From NCBI RefSeq assembly GCF_014836755.1, contig NZ_JACSQF010000001.1, forward strand, positions 1 through 32,814: DNA of 32,814 bases, in the 5' to 3' direction. The DNA comes from Oerskovia merdavium (lineage in GTDB: Bacteria > Actinomycetota > Actinomycetes > Actinomycetales > Cellulomonadaceae). The position numbers and the translations under genes were made by a program. Below are positions 1-7,500 of the stretch, in pieces (within the stretch, counting starts at the first letter, position 1; each line of letters starts with the position of its first letter). Under the pieces are notes generated by a model. The model saw nothing but the letters and a program-made list of their open reading frames with translations, was not told the origin of the DNA and ran no database searches.

Positions 1-20
1 GCACACTGTTGAGTTCTCAA
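1..20 (-). promoter_or_regulatory. rRNA operon leader box (16S lies off the left edge)
   Basis: Read on the minus strand this is TTGAGAACTCAACAGTGTGC, the short conserved block found in actinobacterial rRNA operon leaders just ahead of 16S rRNA, where it takes part in precursor processing. Two minus-strand promoters lie upstream of it (80-108 and 287-316). The block runs to the first base of the window, so the 16S gene itself is not visible. An rRNA repeat is also a common place for a draft contig to stop. Confidence 0.75.
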
Positions 21-79
21 GCAACCGACACGCACCGACTCCAACCCGTTTCCAGGCCTTCACTCGGGGCAACTTCTCT

Positions 80-108
80 AATCTACCAGACTCTTTCCGG
101 CTTCTCAA
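80..108 (-). promoter_or_regulatory. rRNA operon promoter, proximal
   Basis: On the minus strand the -35 is TTGAGA (103-108) and the -10 is TAGATT (80-85), separated by exactly 17 bases. The initiation region after the -10 is AGAGAAG. This is a near-consensus housekeeping sigma promoter about 60 bases ahead of the leader box, as expected for a strong stable-RNA promoter. No gene is seen between here and position 287. Confidence 0.75.
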
Positions 109-286
109 CCCGCCGTTTCCGGCGGAGAAGATCTACCTGAGCCGGCCTCCCAGCAGATCATCCAACGACGCACGAGTGCCTCGTCGAGATCTTCAGGGTG
201 GCCACCCGGGGGTTCCAGCCACTTCGCGGCGGCTCCGAGGAGCTTCGCAGTGGTGTCTGTTCCTCCCTACCGGGCTGACTTCCAGA

Positions 287-316
287 ACATTACGCGGTGC
301 GCCTCGACTCCGTCAA
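287..316 (-). promoter_or_regulatory. rRNA operon promoter, distal
   Basis: A second minus-strand promoter has -35 TTGACG (311-316), an 18-base spacer and -10 TAATGT (287-292). Tandem promoters are usual for actinobacterial rRNA operons. The stretch 1-396 has no convincing coding region: the open frames that cross it are GC-rich shadows of the pxpBC gene. Confidence 0.6.
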
Positions 317-396
317 CTCCGCCTGGTGCAGCCCTCCGTCGCCACGCCGGACACCCGGAGAGCCTCGCGCACGGTGCTCGCTCGACACCACCGTGG

Positions 397-2376
397 CTAG
401 GTCCCCACCCGCCCCACGTCCCGGACCTGGCGCCCCGCTCGCGCCCATCGGAACGAGACCCTGTCCCCCGGTCGGAGCTGCGCCGCGGTGTCGAGCCCGT
501 CCGCGGCGACGACCGCGATCACCGGGTAGCCGCCCGTGACCGGGTGGTCGCGCAGGAACAGCACCGGGTTCCCGTCGGGCGGCACCTGGATCGCCCCGGG
601 CACGAGCCCCTCGCTCGCCGGCTCCCCGCGACGACGGCGGATCGTCGGGCCCGAGAGGCGCAGCCCCACCCTGTTGCTGGCGTTCGAGACCTCGAACTCC
701 CCCTCGAGCAGCGTGGCCAGTGCGTCGTCGTCGAACCACTCCGGCCGGGGTCCCCCGCGGACGTCCAGCGCGACGCCCACCGGGCCGCCCGTCGGGAACG
801 CGCGACGCGAGGGCACCGCCTCGACGACCGGCAGCGCCGAGGGTCGCGGCCCGATCGCCACCAGGTCCCCCGCACGCAACGGCGCCGGCCCCAGCTCGGC
901 GAGGACGTCGTACGAACGCGACCCGAGCACCGGCGGGGCCTCGAACCCGCCCCGCACGCCCACGTAGGTGCGCGCTCCACCGACGGGGAAGCCCAGCCTC
1001 AGCACCGATCCGGGTCGCGCGACGAGGAGCGCCTGCATCCCGACCGGGGTCCCGTCGAGCGTCGCGGGCGCGGGCGCGCCTGCGAGAGCGAACGTCGCTC
1101 GCTCGTGGAACCGCACGGCCAGCCCACCGAGCGTCACCTCGAGCGCGGCTGCGGCGCCGTCGTTGGCGAGCAGCCAGTTCACCAGACGGAGTGCGCCCTG
1201 GTCCGCCGCGCCGGACCGACCGACGCCAGCCGCGGCCCACCCCGGGCGGCCCCCGTCCTCGACCAGCGTGAGGAGCCCGGGCGCGAGGACCTCGACACCG
1301 CGCGGCTCGCGCGGGGCACCCCGGCCGACACGCTCGGCCGCACCGGGAGCACCAGGAGCACCAGGTGCACCGGGCACGAGCCGGTCCTGGCGGGCTCGCC
1401 CCGGTCCACCGGCCGCGGCGCCGCCGCCGTCACCGCCGACAGGAGTACGCCCGCCGTCACGCGCGGCCCCGTCACCCTCGCCCACGGTCTTGTCCCCGCG
1501 GGCCCCACCGTCCTGGTCGTCGTCGTCCAGCCGCTCGACCGCGCGGAACCGGACCCGGGTGCCCGCAGTGAGCAGCGCGGGCGGGTCCCGGTCGACGTCG
1601 AACAGGTCCACGTCGGTCCGCCCCAGCAGCCGCCACCCGCCCGGCGTCGCCCGCGGGTAGACCGCGGTGAGGTCTCCCGCGAGCGCGACCGACCCCGCGG
1701 GAACCCGCGTCCTGGGCGTCGCGAGGCGGGGCGCGGCGATCGCCGGGTCCACCTCGGTCAGGTACCCGAAGCCCGGCATGAAGCCGCCGAACGCGACCAC
1801 GTACTCGCGGCCCGTGTGACGAGCGACGACCTCGGCGACCGACAAGCCGGCCCACGCGGCGATGTCGGCCAGGTCCTCCCCGTCGTAGACGACGGGGATC
1901 TCGACGACCGCCGCTGCCCCCGGCGTCGCAGCGCCCGGCGCACCGGCCCGCGAGGCGGGGTCCGTTCCCCCCTCCGCGCCCCCGCGGCGGGCGACCGCGG
2001 CCCAGGCCGCACGCACCTCGCCCTCGACGCGGGCCAGGTCGGCGGAGCTCGCCGTGTCGTCGAGCAGCACGAGCACCGTGCGTGCCGCGGGCACGACGTC
2101 CGCGACCCTCGGCACACGCCGCGCCCGCAGCGCGGCGGCCAACGCATGGACCTCGTCGAGCCCGGGCAGGTCGACCAGGAGCGCCCGGTCGCCGTAGGGG
2201 CGCACCGGCAACCGGTCGGTCCCGTCCGCAGCACCGTTCACGGTCGCTCCCGTGGTCGCGCCCGCCGTGCCCGTCCGCACGCCGCCTCGGGGCGGCCCGC
2301 CGGCATCCGCCCGCGCCGTGTCACCACCCTGGCGTCGGCCGCCCGTCGGCCGCGCGGCGTCCGTCGGCCTGCTCAT
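397..2376 (-). CDS. pxpBC: 5-oxoprolinase subunits B and C fused (PxpB-PxpC)
   Basis: A 659-aa fusion of the two partner subunits of ATP-dependent 5-oxoprolinase, which opens pyroglutamate to glutamate with PxpA in the cytoplasm. Residues ~57-292 are the PxpB/KipI half, with RPYGDRALL near 59 and the family loop GGFMPGFGYL at 207-216. Residues ~360-659 are the PxpC/KipA half, starting VEVLAPGLLTLVEDGGRPGW and containing GASQ-type variant GRSGAADQGAL and SNRVGLRL. The ~65-residue linker is Asp/Gly rich and ends in a GAP triplet run. The ATG at 2374-2376 overlaps the TGA of pxpA by 4 bp (ATGA), which fixes the start and implies translational coupling. The first ~45 residues are a low-complexity Ala/Gly/Arg extension not typical of the family, so a later start is possible. 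The two subunits are separate genes in E. coli and Bacillus, but fusions are known. Confidence 0.9.
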   Translation of the reverse strand: MSRPTDAARPTGGRRQGGDTARADAGGPPRGGVRTGTAGATTGATVNGAADGTDRLPVRPYGDRALLVDLPGLDEVHALAAALRARRVPRVADVVPAARTVLVLLDDTASSADLARVEGEVRAAWAAVARRGGAEGGTDPASRAGAPGAATPGAAAVVEIPVVYDGEDLADIAAWAGLSVAEVVARHTGREYVVAFGGFMPGFGYLTEVDPAIAAPRLATPRTRVPAGSVALAGDLTAVYPRATPGGWRLLGRTDVDLFDVDRDPPALLTAGTRVRFRAVERLDDDDQDGGARGDKTVGEGDGAARDGGRTPVGGDGGGAAAGGPGRARQDRLVPGAPGAPGAPGAAERVGRGAPREPRGVEVLAPGLLTLVEDGGRPGWAAAGVGRSGAADQGALRLVNWLLANDGAAAALEVTLGGLAVRFHERATFALAGAPAPATLDGTPVGMQALLVARPGSVLRLGFPVGGARTYVGVRGGFEAPPVLGSRSYDVLAELGPAPLRAGDLVAIGPRPSALPVVEAVPSRRAFPTGGPVGVALDVRGGPRPEWFDDDALATLLEGEFEVSNASNRVGLRLSGPTIRRRRGEPASEGLVPGAIQVPPDGNPVLFLRDHPVTGGYPVIAVVAADGLDTAAQLRPGDRVSFRWARAGRQVRDVGRVGT

Positions 2377-3158
2377 CCGCCGAACCGCTGCACGACGACG
2401 CCGCTCGCCTCGAGCGTCCGGCGCACCTCGGTCAGGAGCGCGACCGCGCCCGGGGTGTCGGAGTGGATGCAGACCGAGTCGGCCTCGACCGTGATCTCGC
2501 TGCCGTCGGACGCGACCACTACGCCCTCGGTCACGAGGCGCAGCGCCCGCTCGGCGACCGCGGCCGGGTCGTGCAGGACCGCGCCGGGAGTCCCACGGGG
2601 CACGAGCGACCCGTCGGGCGCGTAGCCGCGGTCGGCGAAGACCTCGTGCACCACGGGCAGCCCCGCCTGCCGGGCGAGCCGAAGCACCGCCGAGCCGGAC
2701 ATCCCGACGACCGGGAGCGTCGGGTCGTAGCCCGCGACCGCCTCCACGACGGCGCGCGCCTGCTCCTCGTGCCGGACGATCGCGTTGTAGAGCGCGCCGT
2801 GGGGCTTGACGTACCGGACCCGGTCGCCGGCCAGGCGCGCGAACGCGTCGAGGGCGCCGAGCTGGTAGACCACGTCCGCCGTCAGCTCCGCGGGAGCCAC
2901 CGCGAGGAAGCGCCGTCCGAAGCCCGCGAGGTCGCGGTACGCGACGTGCGCGCCGATGCTCACGCCCCGCTCGACGGCGGCTCGCGTCACCGTGCGCATG
3001 ATCGTCGGGTCCCCCGCGTGGAACCCGCACGCGACGTTCGCGCTGGTCACGAGGTCGAGCAGGGCGTCGTCGTCCGCGAGCGCCCACGGCCCGAACCCCT
3101 CGCCCAGGTCCGCGTTGAGGTCGATGCGGCGCGCGCCGGGCGCCGTGAGGTGTGCCAT
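2373..3158 (-). CDS. pxpA: 5-oxoprolinase subunit A (PxpA, LamB/YcsF family)
   Basis: A 261-aa cytoplasmic protein of the LamB/YcsF family. It is the catalytic partner of PxpBC in ATP-dependent hydrolysis of 5-oxoproline to glutamate, a detoxification and salvage reaction. Family motifs are clear: DLNADLGEGFG at 13-23, NVACGFHAGDP at 41-51 and VKPHGALYN at 117-125. Length is close to the usual ~250 aa. The ATG at 3158 was chosen because it sits a dozen residues ahead of the first motif. The frame stays open 54 codons further upstream, but that extension is low-complexity. The ribosome site is poor (a GGGGG right next to the ATG), so a leaderless or near-leaderless message is possible. The stop overlaps the pxpBC start by 4 bp. 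Confidence 0.93.
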   Translation of the reverse strand: MAHLTAPGARRIDLNADLGEGFGPWALADDDALLDLVTSANVACGFHAGDPTIMRTVTRAAVERGVSIGAHVAYRDLAGFGRRFLAVAPAELTADVVYQLGALDAFARLAGDRVRYVKPHGALYNAIVRHEEQARAVVEAVAGYDPTLPVVGMSGSAVLRLARQAGLPVVHEVFADRGYAPDGSLVPRGTPGAVLHDPAAVAERALRLVTEGVVVASDGSEITVEADSVCIHSDTPGAVALLTEVRRTLEASGVVVQRFGG

Positions 3159-3224
3159 GCCCCCATCATCGCCGAGAACGCCTGCGCCCAGCAGGGGCCG
3201 CCGCGGACGGCACGGGCCCCGGAG

Positions 3225-3255
3225 CACGGCTGTCGGCCGTGACCTCGTGGTCACG
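3225..3255 (-). terminator. overlapping hairpins between DUF1059 gene and pxpA
   Basis: Two mutually exclusive 6-bp stems share bases: CACGGC/GCCGTG (3225-3230 with 3236-3241) and CGTGAC/GTCACG (3238-3243 with 3250-3255). They lie 60-90 bases beyond the DUF1059 stop and 65-100 bases before pxpA. They could be a weak terminator or an attenuator. No T-run follows. Confidence 0.3.
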
Positions 3256-3316
3256 ACCGGCTGTCCCTCCGGGTTCTCCGGTCCCGGTGACTCGGCTCCG
3301 TCGCCGGGAGGTTCCG

Positions 3317-3508
3317 TCACGCCATCGAGGGTTCGGCGTCGACCAGGTCGGCGCGGATCTCCTCACGCAGCTGTGGCGTGGGTTCGTGTCCGTGCTTGCT
3401 GACCATGTGGTCGTACGCGGCGTCGAGGACCTCCTCCTCCTCGCCGGCGATCGTCAACGTGCAGTTGATCACGCTGGGCGTCGTCCGACAGTCGACCATC
3501 TTCCTCAT
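3317..3508 (-). CDS. DUF1059 family small protein
   Basis: A 63-aa protein starting MRKMVDCRTTPSVINCTLTI, followed by an acidic GEEEEVLDAAYDHMVSKHGH stretch. The layout (short N-terminal strand with Cys, a TIAGEEEEVL element and a helix ending in HGH) matches DUF1059, a family of small proteins of unknown function common in actinobacteria. The start is well supported: GGGGAGGTGAG lies about 6 bases ahead of the ATG. A promoter with consensus -35 lies ~95 bases upstream (3601-3629). The gene is divergent from the acetyltransferase on the right. No function can be assigned. Confidence 0.75.
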   Translation of the reverse strand: MRKMVDCRTTPSVINCTLTIAGEEEEVLDAAYDHMVSKHGHEPTPQLREEIRADLVDAEPSMA

Positions 3509-3600
3509 GTGCTCTCACCTCCCCTCACGCGGACCCCGTCGTCGGGGCTCCGGGCGGGGCGGCGTCCGTGGGCTGGGCGGGCGACGTCTCCGGTCCTTCC

Positions 3601-3629
3601 ACCGTCCTCCGTGCGCGGTGAGGTGTCAA
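3601..3629 (-). promoter_or_regulatory. probable promoter of the DUF1059 gene
   Basis: On the minus strand a perfect -35 TTGACA (3624-3629) is followed after 17 bases by GACGGT (3601-3606), a partial -10 with the conserved A2 and T6. This would give a 5' leader of about 85 bases carrying the strong Shine-Dalgarno site of the 63-aa gene. Confidence 0.5.
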
Positions 3630-3743
3630 CGGCGCGGGTCGCTCGCACGCCGGGGGCGCGCGTCTGCAGGGCGGGGACGCGCGCGGTTCGGTGCTCGCCG
3701 GCCCGACGGCGGTCCGCGCCTCCCGCGCGTGGGTGCACCCGGG

Positions 3744-3749
3744 TAGATT
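3744..3749 (+). promoter_or_regulatory. -10 element of a leaderless promoter
   Basis: TAGATT is followed by six bases and then the GTG start at 3756. A -10 hexamer 6-7 bases ahead of the start codon, with no Shine-Dalgarno site, is the standard layout of leaderless actinobacterial messages. No good -35 is visible 17 bases upstream. Confidence 0.6.
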
Positions 3750-3755
3750 GCGCGG

Positions 3756-4358
3756 GTGACGACCTCCCTGCGCCCCGCGACCCCGGACGACGCCGAGCGC
3801 CTCGCGGCGCTCGCGGCGATCACCTTCCCGCTCGCGTGCCCGCCCGGCTCGGACCCCGCCGCGGTCGCCGAGCACATCCGTACGCAGCTCTCCCCCGAGA
3901 GGTTCGCGGCCTGGGCCGCGAGCGCCGACCACGAACTGCTCCTCGCCGAGGCCGCGGGCCCCGGGGAGGTCCTCGACGGCAACCCTGACGGCGGCAGCAC
4001 ACCCGACGGCACCACCGCGGACCACCGTCTCGTCGGCTACGCCCTGCTCGTGCGCGCGGTGCCCGCCGACCAGGACATCGTCGCGGTCGTCGGCGACGAG
4101 CCGACGGTCGAGCTCTCCAAGATCTACGTGCACCCCGGCTCCCAGGGCACGGGGGTCGCGAGCGACCTCATGCGGGCCGCGCTCGACGCGGCGCCGGGGC
4201 TCGTCCCGGACCGGGCCGTGTGGCTCGGCACCAACGAGGAGAACGCACGGGCCCAGGCCTTCTACCGCAAGCACGGCTTCGAGGTCGCCGGGAGGCGGAC
4301 CTACGTCGTGGGCGGCGAGTCGCACGACGACGTGGTGATGGTCCGCCCGCTGGGCTGA
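3756..4358 (+). CDS. GNAT family N-acetyltransferase
   Basis: A 200-aa protein of the Gcn5-related acetyltransferase fold, which transfers an acetyl group from acetyl-CoA to an amine. The acetyl-CoA loop is visible at ~121-135 as SKIYVHPGSQGTGVA (QxxGxxG/A type), followed by the helix SDLMRAAL. The C-terminal signature TNEENARAQAFYRKHGFE lies at 159-176. The GTG start is supported by the -10 element at 3744-3749, which would make translation leaderless. It is the only plus-strand gene in the window and faces giant protein C. Residues ~66-87 are a Gly/Asp-rich insertion, probably a surface loop. The substrate cannot be told from sequence. Confidence 0.88.
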   Translation: MTTSLRPATPDDAERLAALAAITFPLACPPGSDPAAVAEHIRTQLSPERFAAWAASADHELLLAEAAGPGEVLDGNPDGGSTPDGTTADHRLVGYALLVRAVPADQDIVAVVGDEPTVELSKIYVHPGSQGTGVASDLMRAALDAAPGLVPDRAVWLGTNEENARAQAFYRKHGFEVAGRRTYVVGGESHDDVVMVRPLG

Positions 4359-4459
4359 GCGCGGCCCGGCACGCTCCGGGGCACGCGGCGCACCGTGGCG
4401 AGCGACGCCGTCGGGCACCATGCTGAGCCGCGCCCCGCACGCGTGCCGGACGACGGACG

Positions 4460-4485
4460 GGGCGGGACCCCGAAGGATCCCGCCC
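4460..4485. terminator. GC hairpin between convergent genes
   Basis: GGGCGGGA (4460-4467) pairs perfectly with TCCCGCCC (4478-4485) across a 10-base loop. It sits between the acetyltransferase stop (4358) and the stop of giant protein C (4564), and so could terminate both. There is no T-run. The remainder of 4359-4563 shows no gene. Confidence 0.5.
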
Positions 4486-4563
4486 GCCCGCTGCTGCGGT
4501 CGACCGGCCGGCGACGCCGCCCGTCACTCGCGCGACGGGTCAGCCTCTCGACCGGTCACCCGG

Positions 4564-7500
4564 TCACCCGCAGCTCGTGGCCCCGTAGGCGACGTCGAAG
4601 GTCGTCGTCCGACCCCCGGCCGTCGCGGTGACCTGCGCGACACCTGCCTCCACCGCGCCGGCACGCGCGCTGAAGGACTGGTGCGCGGACTTCCCCGGCG
4701 CGACGCCGAGGAAGGTCTTGGTGCCGAACGGCGTCGTGACGACGATGTCCGCGGGGACGTCCTCGTCGTTGACCACACGGACCGAGACGTTGGCGGTCCG
4801 CCCCACGCACTGGGACCTGACCGTCGTGGTGACCTCGACCTCGGGCTCCGGCTCGACCGTCAGGTCCTTGACCTGGACGTTGCGGAACGAGACGTCGTCG
4901 CCGTTGCCGTGGTTCTGCAGCCCGATGTAGCCGGACGACAGGTCACGCGACGGTTCGGTCGAGGTGAAGTCGTTGATCAGCGTCCCGTTGAGGAACACCC
5001 GGATCCGCTGCCCCTCGACCTTGATCTCGTACGAGTTCCACTCCCCCGGCGCCTTGAGGACGGCGTCGCGGGCCGCGAGGTCGGCGCTCTGGAACGTGTA
5101 GATCGCACCTGTCGTGCGGTCGTCGGCGTCCGTCGCGTCGATCTGGATCTCGTAGCCCTGGTTGACCGCGACCCACGGGTCGTTCCCCGGGTCGGGGAAC
5201 CCGACGAAGACGCCCGAGTTGTCGTCCCCGGCCATCTTCCAGTCGAGCGTGAGGCTGTAGGCCTCGAGCTCCTCGGGGTACCAGAGCAGGCCCATGCCCC
5301 CGGTGGACAGCATGGAGCAGTCCTCCTGGAGCGCGAACCCGCCCGGGCCGGCCATCTTCCAGCCCGCGAGCGACTCGGCCGTGCCGTCGAAGAGCATGCG
5401 GTAGCCCTCCGCGGGCGTGGCCGGCTCGCAGACCTCGGGCTCGTCCTCGACGAACGTGACGTCGCCGAACGCGACCGTCGTGGGAGCCGTCTGGTTCTTG
5501 CCGAGCGCGAACGGCCCCGGCGCGATCCCCGCGAGCGTGTCGTTCGTGACCGGTGCGAGGTCCGTCCAGGTGACGCCGTCGAGCGACCAGGAGCCCGTGA
5601 ACGTGCTCCCGTCACGCGTCAGGCGCACGTGATACGTCTTGTCGGCCTCGCGCGGCAGGTCGGACACGCCGGGCTGCGGGTTCTGGACCACGTCGCCCTT
5701 CTCGCTGCGTGCCTCGAAGCCCACGGTCCCGGCTCCCGCCCCGTTGTGGATCACGCCCACCTTGACGTAGTTGGCCTGGTCCTTGAAGACCATGAGGCCG
5801 CCCTGGTGGTAGTTCTGCGTGAGGTCGGCCGTGATGGTCGTCTCGACCGTCCACTCGTCACCCGTGACGACCTTGTTGCGCAGGATGTTCGGCACGGTCG
5901 AGTTGGTCGCGCCGAACACGTCGTCGTCCGTGGTGGTCAGGCGCAGCGCGCCGCCGCTCACCGCGAGCTTGGACGCGTCGGGGTTGACGACGTACCAGCG
6001 GCACGCGTCGAGCTCGGTGCCCTCGAACGTGTCGCTCGCCGTCGTGCCCTCGCACGTGGGCGGCGTGCCGTCCACGAGGCGCACGTAGTCGAACGCGACG
6101 TCGATCTGCGCCGTGCCCGCGAGCTTGCCGAGCGCGAAGACCCCGACCCCGGCGTCCTGCGCCGCCACGTTCTTCACGCCACCGGGCAGCGCGGCCCAGG
6201 ACTGGCCGTTGTCGACCGAGACCTGACCCGTGAACGTGTCGCCCGCCCGCGAGAGACGCAGCAGGTACTCGCCGTAGACCGGCTTGGCGAGGTTGTCGAT
6301 CCCCGGCTGCGGGTTCTGCGTGACGTCCCCGACCTCGCTGCGCAGCTCGGCACGCACCGAGCCGTCGTCGTTGCCGACCACGTCGAGCTTCACGTAGTTC
6401 TTCTCGTCGAGGTAGACGATGATGCCGCCCTGCTGGGCCGACCGGGCGAGCGGCGCCGTGAACGACGTCTCCACGGTCCAGGTGTCGCCCGGCTGGTCGG
6501 TCGTGACGATGTTCGGCACGGGCGAGTTCGCCGTGCCGTAGAAGTCGTCGTCGGTCGTGGTGACGACCCACTTGCCGTCGCGGACCTCGGCGAGGTCCGG
6601 GCGGTAGCTGTGGACGTCCCAGCGGCACGCGTCGATCGACGCACCGAGGAACTCGTCCTCGGGCCCGCGCTGCGGGTCGGGCTCGGTGCACTCGAGCGCA
6701 CCGAACGTCGTCACCTTCACGGTGCCCGACGCCGAGGCGCCGGCCGGGTCCTTGACGGTCACCTTGGCCGTGAACGCGCCGCCCGTCGTGTAGGTGTGCG
6801 AGACCTGGGCCCCCGTGCCGGTGCCCCCGTCGCCGAAGTCCCACGCGTACGTGAGGTCGTCGCCGTCGGCGTCGGTCGCCGTGGCCGTGAAGGTCACGTC
6901 GAGCGGGGCGTCACCCGTGGTGGGCGTGCCCGTGACGGCCGTGAGCCTGGGTGCCACGTTGTTCGCGGCCCCCTTGCCGGCGAAGTGGAGCGAGTCGACG
7001 TCGAACATGTCGCCCGTGCCCCCCGACGCCGAGCGCGCGACGAAGAACAGCGTGTTCGTGCCGCCCGGGTCGGTGATCGGCACGACGTCGGACGACGCGT
7101 GCGTCTCCCAGCTGCCCGTCGAGCCCATCGTGATGGTCCCGAGGAGCGGACCGTTCGCGGCTCCCACCCGGACGTCGATGAGACCGCCCGCGTTGCCCGA
7201 CGTGTAGCGCGCCGAGATGCCCGTGATGTCCTTGAGGTTCATCCGGTCGAACGCGAACCAGTCGCCCGCGGCGATGTAGCCGAGCTGCTTGGCGCCCTCG
7301 GCCGCGGTCTTGTCGACGACCTGGACCCCCTGCTGCGACGTGAAGTACTCGGCCTGCTTGGTGCGCGTGTGGAGCACCACCTCGTCGTCGCTGCTGAGAG
7401 CCGGCACGCCCTCGGCGCCACCGTCGGTGTACGTCGCGTTGACGACCCCGAAGATGTTGGCGTCGAGCCCGTGGCCCTCGTCCTTGACGGTCGTCAGGAC

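Noticed and set aside
200-230. GGGGGTTCCAGCC block resembling a tRNA T-arm
   Set aside because: The loop is GTTCCAG, not GTTCRAN, and no matching acceptor, D or anticodon arms could be folded around it.
1340-1375. Short GC-rich triplet repeat as a possible mobile or CRISPR-like repeat
   Set aside because: It simply encodes the GAP-rich linker between the PxpB and PxpC halves. No spacer structure is present.
250-2625. A 791-codon plus-strand frame opposite pxpBC
   Set aside because: Low-complexity Arg/Pro product with no motif. The minus-strand PxpB-PxpC match is clear.
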